From NCBI GenBank assembly GCA_020746105.1, contig CM036618.1, forward strand, positions 8,502,501 through 8,566,500: a stretch of DNA of 64,000 nucleotides. The letters run 5' to 3'. Shown here piece by piece: positions 35,701-47,700 of the stretch (position 1 is its first letter; every line of letters starts with the position of its first letter). The notes beneath the pieces are model-generated. The model made no database searches, was not told where the DNA came from, and saw nothing but the letters and a program-made list of their open reading frames with translations. The position numbers and the translations under genes were made by a program. The DNA is from Trogon surrucura (lineage: Eukaryota > Chordata > Aves > Trogoniformes > Trogonidae).

Positions 35701-38700
35701 TCTTCACTAGAACCTGTGTTCATTTGGGTTTATTTGGTGCTTATCAGAATACATGTGTGCTCAAAGACACGTGGTGGAGACTCATAATAATTAAGAACAA
35801 CTCACTTGTGAAAGAATACGAAAGAAATGCAAAGTCTTTCCTTCAGACATTTGAAATGCCTCGGAGAGTGTTAAGGACACTTCTGCATAGGGCCTTTGGG
35901 TTTTATACTGAATATACTAAGAGAATGAGAGGGAAAATGCAGCTTAATATTAGTCTGATTTTTTGTTTTTCCTTCAAATTTTATTTACATTCCTGTGCCT
36001 GGGCCTTGCATGTTTAAGTATTAGTAAGATTTCATATTTTCTGCCTCACCAGAAGTTTTGTTTGTGTGTGCATGGTTGCATGCATTTCCTGTTGTATTTC
36101 AGTTTATTTGGAAAAGTGTCAAAGGAAGACAATGTGGGTATCATGCTTAAAAAACCCTCAACTAATTGTGAATTAATGAGGTTTTTATAGTGATACGTAA
36201 TGCCTTTAGCAGGTTTCTGCATCCTCCTGTATCAGATTCTTGCATTAATTCCTTACATTACCAGATATCAATTTAAAATAATTAGTCTGGCTAGTAGCTT
36301 TGAAAAAAACCCATAGCAGAGGCACGTAGCAAAGGCAACGAGTGTATCCACTGAGCAGGAGACTGCTGCTTACCCAGGTGCCTTCCTGCTTTCTCAGGTG
36401 TAAGCTGTTGGAAACACAGCAACTTTTAAAACTGATCTCTGCAGAAATCTACTAATTGGGTAGTCAAACTTGTGTTTGAATCTTGTCAAAATTAGAAAAG
36501 CTACAAATGGTTGCGATGAGTTTCGTCTTGTACAAAACCAACAAATAAATGTAATACAAAATCATCTTATTAAGTGAAAAAAGTTAAATTTACATTTCTT
36601 CTTTATGGAATATATTACAATTTGTTGTTGTTGTTGTTTTTAAGGACACTATCAGACCTGAACAAGGATGGAAAAATGGATCAGCAGGAGTTTTCTATAG
36701 CCATGAAACTCATCAAGCTGAAATTGCAAGGACAGCACTTACCTGCAGTTCTCCCTCCTGTTATGAAACAAACTCCAGTATTTTCACCGCTAATGTCAGC
36801 TCGCTTTGGTACTTATGAATATATAATTACTTAGTGTGCAGAGGTAAAAAAACACAGTTAATTGCAGACAAATACAGTCATTAATTTTACCACGACACTT
36901 GTGTGAATCACTGGAAAAAAACCCCAGGGATAGGAAATTCAGTCATGTTCTTGACATTTTTGATAATAACATTCTCTGAAGACATTTGATAATAAACCTT
37001 CTGTTGAATTTTGACATGAGGTGCAAGAGGGCCATTCACATCTGCCATCTGACTTGCAGGCCTTCTGCTTGTACCGGTGGTCTTTTTTTGTCTCCCTCCT
37101 ACTCACTCAGCTATATATACTTGGGGTTTTTGCAGTTAAACTTGGCAAAGGTCAAAGTTTTGGTAGAACACTTATTTAAAATATTTTCTTTTCCAGAATT
37201 AATCAGATTGTCTATTTTGGTTACATGGTGAATTGAATAGCATTTTTTAATGTGTTTTCTTTCCTTTCTGGTGGTGTTTTGAGATTCAGCGTGTATCTGT
37301 GGTTAATTTGTTGTCTTGTGGAACAGCGTATTCATAAGGACTTCAGCTGGAGCAGAAAATTAGTGCATACTTCTATGCTGAAATTAAATGGATACTCATG
37401 TTAATTACATACATGATTGAAAATACTTGCCCATCGCTAAGTCTTGTGTATTTCCGTACAAGTCCAAGGGACCTTGACAGTCTTGAGAAATGAGCCAGTG
37501 GAAACTGCATGAGGTTCAGCAAGTCAAAATGCAAGGTCCTGCACCTGGGTCGGGCCAGTCCCAGGCACAAACACAAACTGGGTTCAGGGTGGGTTGAGAG
37601 TAGCCCTGAAGAGAAGGATTTGGGGCTGTTGATAGAGAAGAAGCTCAACATGAGCCGGCAGGGCGCTCATGCAGCCCAGAAGACCAACCCTGTCCTGGGA
37701 TGCATCAAGAGGAGTGTGGCCAGCAGGTCAAGAGAGGTGATTCTCCCCGTTTACTCTGCTCTTGGGAGACCCCCACCTCGAATACTGTGTCCAGTTCTGG
37801 TGTCCCCACTGTGAGAGGGACATAGATCTGTTGGAGCGTGTTCAGAGGAGGCCACAAAGATGATCCAGGGGCTGAAGCACCTCTGCTGTGAGGACAGGTT
37901 GAAGGAGCTGGGATTGTTCAGTCTTGAAAAGAGAAGAATCCAGGGGGACCTTATAACTGCCTTCCCATACCTGAAGGGAACCCACAGGAAGGCTGGGGAG
38001 GGACTTTTCACGGGAGTGTCCACAGATAGGACAAGGGGAAATGGGTTTAAGTTGAAGGAGAATAGATTTAGATGGGATCTTAGGAAGAAATTCTTCAGTA
38101 CGAGGATGGCAAGACTCTAAAATAATTTGTCCAGAGAAGCTGTGGCTGCCCCCTCCCTGGAGGTGTTCAAGGCCAGGTTGTATGAGATGATCTCTAAGGT
38201 CCCTTCCAACATAGGCCAGTGTATGACTCTTTGATTTATAGGTGGCTAAGGCTGACATACGATGACTTCCCTTTAACCTGCCATCAGCTCATCTCCATCC
38301 TGTTGTCTTCCACAAGATTCAGCCAGTAATTCAAGTGCTCTTGCTTGTTTCAGGCAACTGCCTTAAACCATTTGTGAGGCTTGGTTCCCTGAGTATGGAC
38401 TTGTCACCTGTACAGATTCTTCCAAGGTCAATGCTTGGAAGACACTTGGCTCAGAAACAGAATCAGCTTTTCCCCATAGAGGATTGTCACAACTTTTGAG
38501 TTGTGTTGTAGTTGTTTCTCAGGGGCCAGAAGTGGGAAGGCTTATTGCAGAACTAATTATAGCTGTGGTTACAGGAAACTATATCTTGTTCTTTTGTGGA
38601 ATACTAGCTACATCTACCTTTAGAATAAATTGCTTGTAAGAATTATTTTTGAATATATATATATATATATATATTCATGTTCTTTGGTGTATTTTCCTCT

Positions 38701-41700
38701 CTGAGCTGTCTTGTCTAAACGTGAGAGAAAATGTAAATATTGCACGTGAGCATCTATTTTAGCTTGTTGTATCTCCGGATGCAGGTTGCTTTGTGTAGTT
38801 TCTCCCTAGCATAAAGGACCCGCTGTCATTTCGGATCTTCTATGATGTTAAATCATGAATTGTTGGATTTTGTTCTAGGAATGGGTAGTATGCCAAATCT
38901 GTCCATGCCAACATCTGTGTCTACGATCACACCGTTAGCCCCCATGCCTCTGACCTCCATGACTTCCATTCCTCCTCTGGTTATCGCTGCTCCCCTGGTG
39001 CCTTCTGTCAGTACCTCCTCGTTGCCAAACGGAACAGCCAACCTTCTGCAGCCTTTGTCCGTACCTTTCTCTTCGAGTGAGTATAGTGTGGTCCAGTGCT
39101 TACTTTCCAAATTGTGAATCTTATTTTCTCCATGGCTAATTTCAGACAGGAATGCTGATTACTTGCATGCGGGTTAAAAAAAAAAATATGTTTTTTTTCC
39201 CCAAAGTGCCCATTAACTAGTTAGAACCAGCATGATAAATCTTAACAACATGGCACTGATTAGCTTTTCTTACTTCTCTCAATGCCTTGAGTGTTTATTA
39301 CAAAGCATTACCTTGTACCCAGTTGCTTTACATTTTGTTTTTGTTTGTTTGTTTTGTTTCAGCGCTGCCTCATACTGGTTCTTTAGGTCCCATGACAGGA
39401 GGGTTTGGTGGTAGTAGTATGCAGAAGGCACAGTCACTGATCGATTTAGGATCTAGCAGGTATGAAAGTTAAGTTTAAAATGGTTATATCTTTAGTATGC
39501 CTTCCCAAACTTATGGAGCATTTCTGTTTTCAACGTACATTCATTTAAAACTAGACCGCATAATGTGACCTGCTGAGTCTGAGAATAGTTTGTCTTGCTA
39601 TGCATAATAAATAATATTTTCAGAAAATCTGACAGAGCTATCTAAAGTAAGTTCAGAAGCTCAAATGAGAGAAAGTGGTGCCAAAAAGAAGAGAATGTAC
39701 CTCGTTAGTAATTAGGAGTAAAACTTGCCAAGTAGTTATAAAAGCAACGTGTATGGATTTGATGTGCTTATTCATTATAGTGGGCACCATGTAATTAGGA
39801 GGCGTGTGAGAATAGTATTTGTTACAAATATTTCTGTGTGAATTTGCTTTACGTATAATAGAAGATTTATGAATCTTTGGAATCAGCCGCAAATCAGAGC
39901 TCTGCATAGTTCAAGTGAGGGACTAGGCTTGTCGGTCCAATTGGGCATCCAGGGAATGGGGTCCTAAAAGGCAGCCAGAGGGGCACCTCAGCCCCAGCTC
40001 AGTGCCAGGTGACTCAGAAGGTGCTTCCACCTCTTTGCTGCTGATACAAGGCTGAGGGAGCTGGGATTGCTCAGCCTGGAGAAGAGAAGGGAAGACTCTG
40101 GGGAGACCTTATAACTGCCTTCCGGTACCGAAAAGGAACCTACCGGAAGGCTGGAGAGGGACTTGAGTGTCCAGCCATAGGACAAGGGGAAATGGATTTA
40201 AATTGAAGGAGAGTAGAATCTTAGGAAAAAATTCTTCAGTCCGAGGGTGGCAAGACTCTGGACTAGATTGCCCAGAGAGGTTGTGGCTGCCCCTCCCTGG
40301 AGGTGTTCAAGGCCGAGTTGGATGAGACCTTGAGCAACCTGGTCTAGTTAAGGGCATCCCTGCCCGTGTCAAGGAGGTTGGATTAGATGATCTCTAAGGT
40401 CCCTTCCAACCTATGACAATCTATGATTCTGTGATTTAGGATGAAAGCGTGTTTAACTTCGGGCTTCTTATACAGAGGAATCCTGTAATCAACTTTTTCT
40501 TTCCTTTTTTTTTTTTTTTTTTTTTTTAGTTGGAAGGCTTTCCTTTGCTTGTAATGTTGCAGAGTGGTTCTTCAGCATTGCTGTTGACAGCATTTTCACT
40601 ATCCTGTTATCTAATTCCATGCGCAGGATATCTATCCAGCATCATGCCCAAAAGGCTTTGTTTATATCAGCATTCTTTACTTTATTGCCTTGGATAACAC
40701 TGCAAATAGTTCTTTACTTGACAGAGTAGGGGATTACCTTAAACCAGGCAGGCTTGGATCCACTTGGTTTTGTCTGATCTTCAAAGAAGGGACACTGAAA
40801 GTTCTGGGAGCTGCAGGGAGAAATTTATACGTATAACTAAAAAAATCCATCAAGCACTGATCTGCAGCAACTGAATGAGTTGGAAAAGCTCAGGCTGTCA
40901 TTGTCACTGATGAAAAGAATAGGTGGAGGTGTGATAAAATGGCTTCAGCGGTTTTAGAAGCTGCTTTTGGTTGTGAGTTTATCATTTTTATGCTTATAGT
41001 TATTCATTTGCATGCCCCTTAATGTTACTTAAACATCTGCCCAGTGTTTTAGAGCCCTTGTAAACATTCTTGTGAAACTTCAAATGTTTTTCTGTGGTGT
41101 CCTATAGTGTTATTTTGCAGTAGCGGACTTAGGAATTATGTGGCATAAGTGCCTGTGATACCAAGGGAACAAGATTGTGAAATCAAGAGTTCCCTTTTAG
41201 ATATGTGTCCCTACTTTTGCAGTAAAATTCCGTATTAATCATGAAAATACTTACAGCAAGTTAGCAGAGGTCAAACTTGATGGAAACTGCTTCGTATTAA
41301 CAGAATATGTTATATATTTTTGGTTCCAATGCCTGTTTATTAAGCTAAGTAACTTAGAGTTCTCTCTCTTTAAATTGTATTACAGTTCAAATTCTTCCTC
41401 TAGTGCTTCACTAGCTGGGAATTCACCAAAGATTGTATCCACAGACTGGGCGGTTCCTCAGGCCTCCAGATTAAAATACAGACAGAAATTTAACAGTCTT
41501 GACAAAAGTATGAGTGGATATTTATCAGGTGAGTATGGCATTTGATATGGAGGGGGGGGAAACCAGCAGTGTTTTCTGCCTCTGAAACCTTGCTGGCAGA
41601 GGGATGGAATCCCAGCTTGGAATTTGACTTTCATGTGAAATACAGGCTGAAATCGTTGATATTCAGACCTGTGCAAGGTTTCAGCTGCTGGTTCTGGTCA

Positions 41701-44700
41701 GCCAAGAAATGGGAACAACCATCAGTTTGTTGGCTTGGGCTCTGTGTTAGACCGCAAGGAGCCTGAGGATGCAGCAGGCTCCCCAGGTGGACTGGGGGAG
41801 CTACAGCAGCAGTAGAGAGGAAGAAAAGAGTGGCAGTGGTGACATCTAACCAGAAGGGCCCAAGAACTGTAAGGCTGGCCAAGTTAGCTCTGTGAAGTCT
41901 GCAGTCATTTTTCAAGCATCACTGTTGGGACTGAGACTCTTTCTTACGACTTTGTAAAGTGGACACCTCACCATCATTTTTGTGCTGTGTGCTCCTCCAT
42001 ATCTGCATCTCCCTTATGTGTCTGCATCTCCCTGATGAGGAAAGGCTGAAGGAGCTGGGTCTCTTTAGCTTGGAGAAGAGGAGACTGAGAGGTGACCTCA
42101 TTCATGTTTATAAATATGTCAAGGGGGAGTGTCAGGAGGACGGAGCCAGGCTCTTTTCAGTAATGTCCAGTCACAGGACAAGGGGCAATGGGTACAAGCT
42201 GGAACATAGGAGGTTCCACAAAAATATCAGAAAAAACTTTTTCACAGTAAGGGTGCCAGAGCCCTGGCACAGGCTGCCCAGGGAGGTTGTGGAGTCTCCT
42301 TCTCTGGAGACATTCAAAACCTGCCTGGACGCCTTCCTGTGTGACCTACTGTAGGTGATCCTGCCCTGGCAGGGGGACTGGACTAGATGATCTTTGAGGT
42401 CCCTTCCAACCCTTAACACTCTATGACTGTGACTCTGTGCATTAGTAAATGCTTAGATATTTGCGCTTTATCTTTTCCAAGAAAAGTTTGGGAAGGACAC
42501 TGCAGTACTGCAGCTGTTGATTGGAATTTCTCAAAAGAAATTTAAGAGAGCTGTTCATTCCCTGTTGATTTTCAGTGATGTTTGTGCTGTGCCGTGGCGG
42601 TACGGTAGTTTCAAAAGACTTCGCACAAAGTTCATACAGGAGTAGTTTTCTGAAAGTTCTTGTCAAACTGGATTGCTCACTGTAATGCAGGGAGTAGAGC
42701 GCTGGGCAGGCAGTTAGATGATGTAAATTCAGTTTGTGTGTCTGTAGCCGACTAGATTTCCCATTTCAAATAAGCATTTTTTAAGCTTCTGCCTCCTCGC
42801 CTACAAAAAAGGAGGACAATTCTCTCTTTTGAGAAGGGGACTCGGTGTGTTATGTGTTGTTCAGTTGACTTTGGGCTGGAGGTTTCACTGACCTGCCTAA
42901 AATGATATTTAGTTCTTTGCTATCAAAGGAAAGCCGACAGCTTTCCAGGATGCCAGCTCGAGCTTTAGGTAGGCGGTCAGCTGTGCTTTTGTAACAGCTG
43001 TGGGGATTACCATAAATATGCATTTTTCATGTCAGCTTTTCTGTTAGGTGCTTCAAGTGGAAAAAAAAAAAGAATACAAGAATACTCATATCTTTATTGT
43101 GTTCGGGTTGTAATGCCTTTTGTTCAGCCTGGAAGTAAAGTCAACTGTCAGGCACTGATGAAAATGGATTAAATTAGTATTAAAAATAAACATGCCCCAG
43201 TTCATGACCCATTTCTTTTTTTTTTCTTTTTTTTTTTTTCTACATGAGAATCTTTGTTCAAAGTGTTTATTTTTTTAAAAATCTTTTACACTTTCACATA
43301 GGATTTCAAGCAAGGAATGCCCTTCTGCAATCAAACCTTTCACAGACTCAGCTGGCTACAATTTGGTAAGTTTAGCTACTGATTATGATTTCAGTGCATT
43401 TATGGTGTGAAGAGAGAAAATATCCCTTCATAATTTCTTATACAGTAAAGTACACCATAGATCTGAAATAATAAACTGAAACTAAGCTACTTCTTAAACT
43501 AATTTGGTCATTAGTACATTTTCAAAAGACATCTTGACTTAATGTGATTAATTTTTTCACTCTGTTATTAAAGTCCATATAATAGTATAGATATTAAATT
43601 CAGTTTCTGATTCAGCGATGCACTGGTTTAGCAGAGAGGAGGATTTGTTCATTTGAAAAGTAGGATTCCAAAATCAAGCGTGTTAGTTGTAAAATATGGA
43701 GAAACATTAAAAATGAAGTAGCTGGTCACGTTTGTAGAGTTTTACTGCAGTTCCCATGAAGATATGTGCATTTCAGACATTTTTTAAGACTTGCCTTTAC
43801 TGTGGTGACAGCAATGGTTACAGTAGTATTAAAGCTGGAATAATCTGCCCTGCTAGATAGGATAGTTTGGATTACACCTTTGGACATAGCTCGGCTGATA
43901 CACCTGAAAATATACTGGCACCGCAGAATTCACAATAACTCGATGCTTTACATCCCTTCCTGAGTTCCATTTCTTCGTCATCTTTATCCCAGGGCGGTCA
44001 CTTGTTTGTCTCTGAGAGCAGCAAGGTGAAATATTCCTTAGATTCATTCAGCTTGTTTGGTTGCACGCTGTGAAGGTGAAAAAGGGAGTGTCGGGTTGTG
44101 TTCCTCTGGAGTGTGGGGAAATAAAACCGGTCTGGAGGGACTGTTTTCCTCCCGGTGCCTCACCTGAGGGTATCAGTAGCTGGGGTTTGGGGAGTCTGTG
44201 TACCCCTGTAGAGAATTAACAGCCCAAGTTTCTCTTTTGCCCAAAATAAGGAATTACCACCATTTCTGCCAGGGTCCTGCATTCATGGTAATGACTATAA
44301 AACGGGGCTGTCAGGTGTGAATAGTGCTGGTCTATGAACACACAAAAAATCTTGTTTCGTCATGTCCTGCTTTTGTTTTTCACTGGGGTATGTGTGGGGG
44401 TGTTGGCGATTTTTTTTATTTGCTTTATTGTTTCCTTTTTGGTTCTAGTAAGGTTTTCATTAACTGCTTTTTCCTTTGTTTTAACAAGCAATTATTTTAT
44501 TAAGCATTTGACTTCAGTGCAGTGTAAGGACACATTCGTGCGGTTGCATCTACATAGATAGTTCTCTGAGAAAAGTTCCTGCTTACTTGCCTGCATCTCT
44601 GGAAACATTTCACTTGTTTCCCACCCACGCAGCACCCCCTACCTCCCCAGTGTTGTGTGGGAAGCATTTTGCAGGCTCATGGTATGCTCGTGCTGTTTGC

Positions 44701-47700
44701 TTTCTCTGAAGGGGTAGGTGATCCTTTTCCTACCCGTTGCAGAGGACTCTGGGGCAGCTCCCATCTTTTCCTGCGCAGTCGAGGAGGCACAAGGTGGGGA
44801 GGGAAGAGAATTCTATGCAAAGATTCCTATTGTAGAATTTGATGTAATTTTATGCAATGTTTTGCTTTGAAAAAAATATCGAAAAAGTGGTTTCTAACAT
44901 GTTGAGCTGGTTAAGAACAGTCCTGATTTCTTTTCCCAGCTCTTCTCTTGGTGATGCAATGAATCAAGAGATGTCTCAGCCTCTCCTGTCCTTTTTGCTT
45001 TATTTTAGGAAAACATATGAATAGCAGTACTTCATTAAACAGTATCTGCCTTGATCACCTGTTCATGCCATTAATTGTAGTTATTTTTGTCAGAACATTT
45101 CACAGGAATTTCTTTTAAGAAGTTCCTTTTCAGGGGAATCTCTTCTAAAAATGATTTTTGCAATAACTCTTTCAGCTTTCGTTTGTGAGGGACTGTGATG
45201 TTTGGTTCTAATTAGTATTGCTGTTAAAACCATTCAGGTCGTTGGCTGATATTGATGGAGATGGGCAGCTGAAAGCTGACGAGTTTGTGTTAGCCATGCA
45301 CCTAACTGATATGGCCAAAGCAGGACAGCCTCTGCCACTAACTCTGCCTCTTGAACTTGTGCCACCTTCTTTCAGGTATGTATCTCTGAGGACAATGAAA
45401 CAGAATGTTATTTTACATGTGTGTATATATATATACATGTATATATATATATGAATAATATTATTTTTTACATATAAAAAGAAAATAACTGTCTTATTTC
45501 CTCTAACAACGGTGGTGTGGGGTTTTTTTTTTTCCTCCAGGAGTGGAAAATATACTGAAAATATAAATGGAACTCTGCCATCTTACCAGCCTGTACAAGA
45601 GGAGGAGCCACAGAAAAAACAGCCAGGTAAAATAGGGTTCGCGTTCTTGATGGATAGCACTGTCTTTCAAGGGCGCAGAAATCTTCAGAAAGTGGAGAAC
45701 GTAATCAAGTCCCTAGAGAGCTTCATTTCAGGAGGTAGATCCCTTTTAACTTGGATGGTAGGAACGTTGTTAAGTGGATGTAGTCAGCCTAGTACAGCTA
45801 ATAGATTTGAGAAAGCAGAGATAGGTGCTTGGTTTTAGCTGTTGGAAAGGAAAAGTGTGCTGATTAATAATGTATTTTGGGAAAGAAATCAGACATGGCC
45901 AAATACTGCCATGCTACTGCAAATTTTTTTTTCTGGTTGAAAGTTCCCAGCGTTACTTTGTTGTGGACGTTTGGAAAGCAAAGGCTTCCGGTGTAGTTTA
46001 ACTCTCTGCAAACTCGAGGCAATTTGCACGTAGCACAGATTCTGCTATTGACTCCCTGATGCTACCGGCAAAGGTGTCTTATGTGCACACTGCAAGACAG
46101 GACTTGCCTTTTCTTTGAGAAGGGTTGTTGCCAAAAGCCTAAACCATTCCTTTGTATCTCTTTTTATGCTATACGGCACTAATGGAGCTTGATCCTGTTT
46201 TGTTTTCTGCTTTTTTAAACTCCAGGATCTCTTACAGCCAACACCCTTAAAAACTGAGTGCTTTCTCTGGACATTAATGTTTCTTTTAAGAGAAGATAGT
46301 CTTTTCCTAGCTTATAAAAGCTGTTTGTTTAGGTTTCCTCTAAAACGCAAATAATTTTATACTAAAACTTTTTTTTTTTTTACCCCCAATTGGACCAGAT
46401 GTAGGAAAATATGGTATTTTTGAAAAGAAAAATAACGCTTTAACAAATACAGGATGCTTGTATCATCCGTGACCCAACAAACCTGAGCTTGCCAAAACGA
46501 AAGTGTCTATCTTTAGTGGCATAACTGAGGTACAGAAATAACTACCTTTCCTTACTTCAGTGACATTTGAGGACAAAAGGAAAGCCAACTATGAGAGGGG
46601 AAATATGGAGCTGGAAAAACGCCGTCAGGTCCTGTTGGAGCAGCAGCAGCGAGAGGCTGAACGGAAGGCTCAGAAAGAAAGAGAAGAACAAGAGCGAAGA
46701 GAGAGAGAACGTCAGGAACAGGAACGGAAAAGACAACTCGAAATGGAAAGGCAGCTGGAGAGACAACGAGAGCTGGAAAGACAAAGGGAAGAAGAAAGGA
46801 GGAAAGAAATAGAAAGACGGGAGGTTGTTTTCTTGAAATTGTTTTTTAATGCTTTAAAGGAGTGTGTCCACTTGACAGAGCATTCGGGGTTTGAGTGCTG
46901 GCTGTGGTTCTGCATCCTCTCATGGCTGTTGGCGGGTTGTCTTGGAGAGCGAGCATCGTTTGTGTCTGAAAACCTCGTGTCTGTTACAAATGAATCGAGT
47001 GTTGGTGGAGGCTGAAGATTTTCAGATACTTCGTAGGACAGATGAGGTTTTCTTGGACAGTTTTCTTGCACGTATGCACAAAATCTGTGTACCAAACAAG
47101 ATTGTGCTGAATTCATGATTGATATTATTTTGACAGTTGAACTTGAGACAAATTTGCTTCTACTTGGCGTCTCAGCGCATGAATAAGACTTGCACATAGT
47201 TCCATGAAATGCTCAAAACTGGTTATGAGCAGTATCTGTCAATGTGCTCGTTTATGGGCAGTATTCCAAGCTAAACAGACTCCCTGTCTGAATTTTGTAG
47301 CTTCTTTTCATCCAGTGTTAGGAGCATGGCATGAAGAATCTTACAGGATCACTTCCTTTGTTCTTTGATGCTGAAGTATGTAAGAGGACTTTATGGAAGA
47401 CAATATGTTGTGCTGCTGTTAGGCTGTTTAGAAATCGAGCACGTTATATTACATCATAGTCTTCTGAGTTCTGCTTCTTCGTTGTAATTTAAGGAAATTT
47501 TTTTGCAGGCAGCAAAGCAAGAACTTGAGCGCCAGCGACGGTTGGAATGGGAGAGGATTCGTCGCCAAGAACTTCTTAACCAACGTAACAGGGAACAAGA
47601 AGAAATTGTCAAGTTGACCTCTAAAAAGAAGAGCCTTAATCTTGAATTAGAAGCCCTGGTAATACAGAAATTCCACTACACATCTTGAAATACAATATTT

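Larger units (their letters stand above)
36809..38878 (+). other. ITSN2: ITSN2 intron 5
   Basis: 2.1-kb intron containing a CR1 copy (37460-38233) and an AT dinucleotide run (38653-38674). Confidence 0.85.
39460..41385 (+). other. ITSN2: ITSN2 intron 7
   Basis: 1.9-kb intron with one CR1 copy (40018-40436) and a T23 run (40505-40527). Nothing else recognised. Confidence 0.85.

Noticed and set aside
46712-47197. 161-codon minus-strand frame
   Set aside because: It is antisense to exon 12 and intron 12, with no recognisable similarity.
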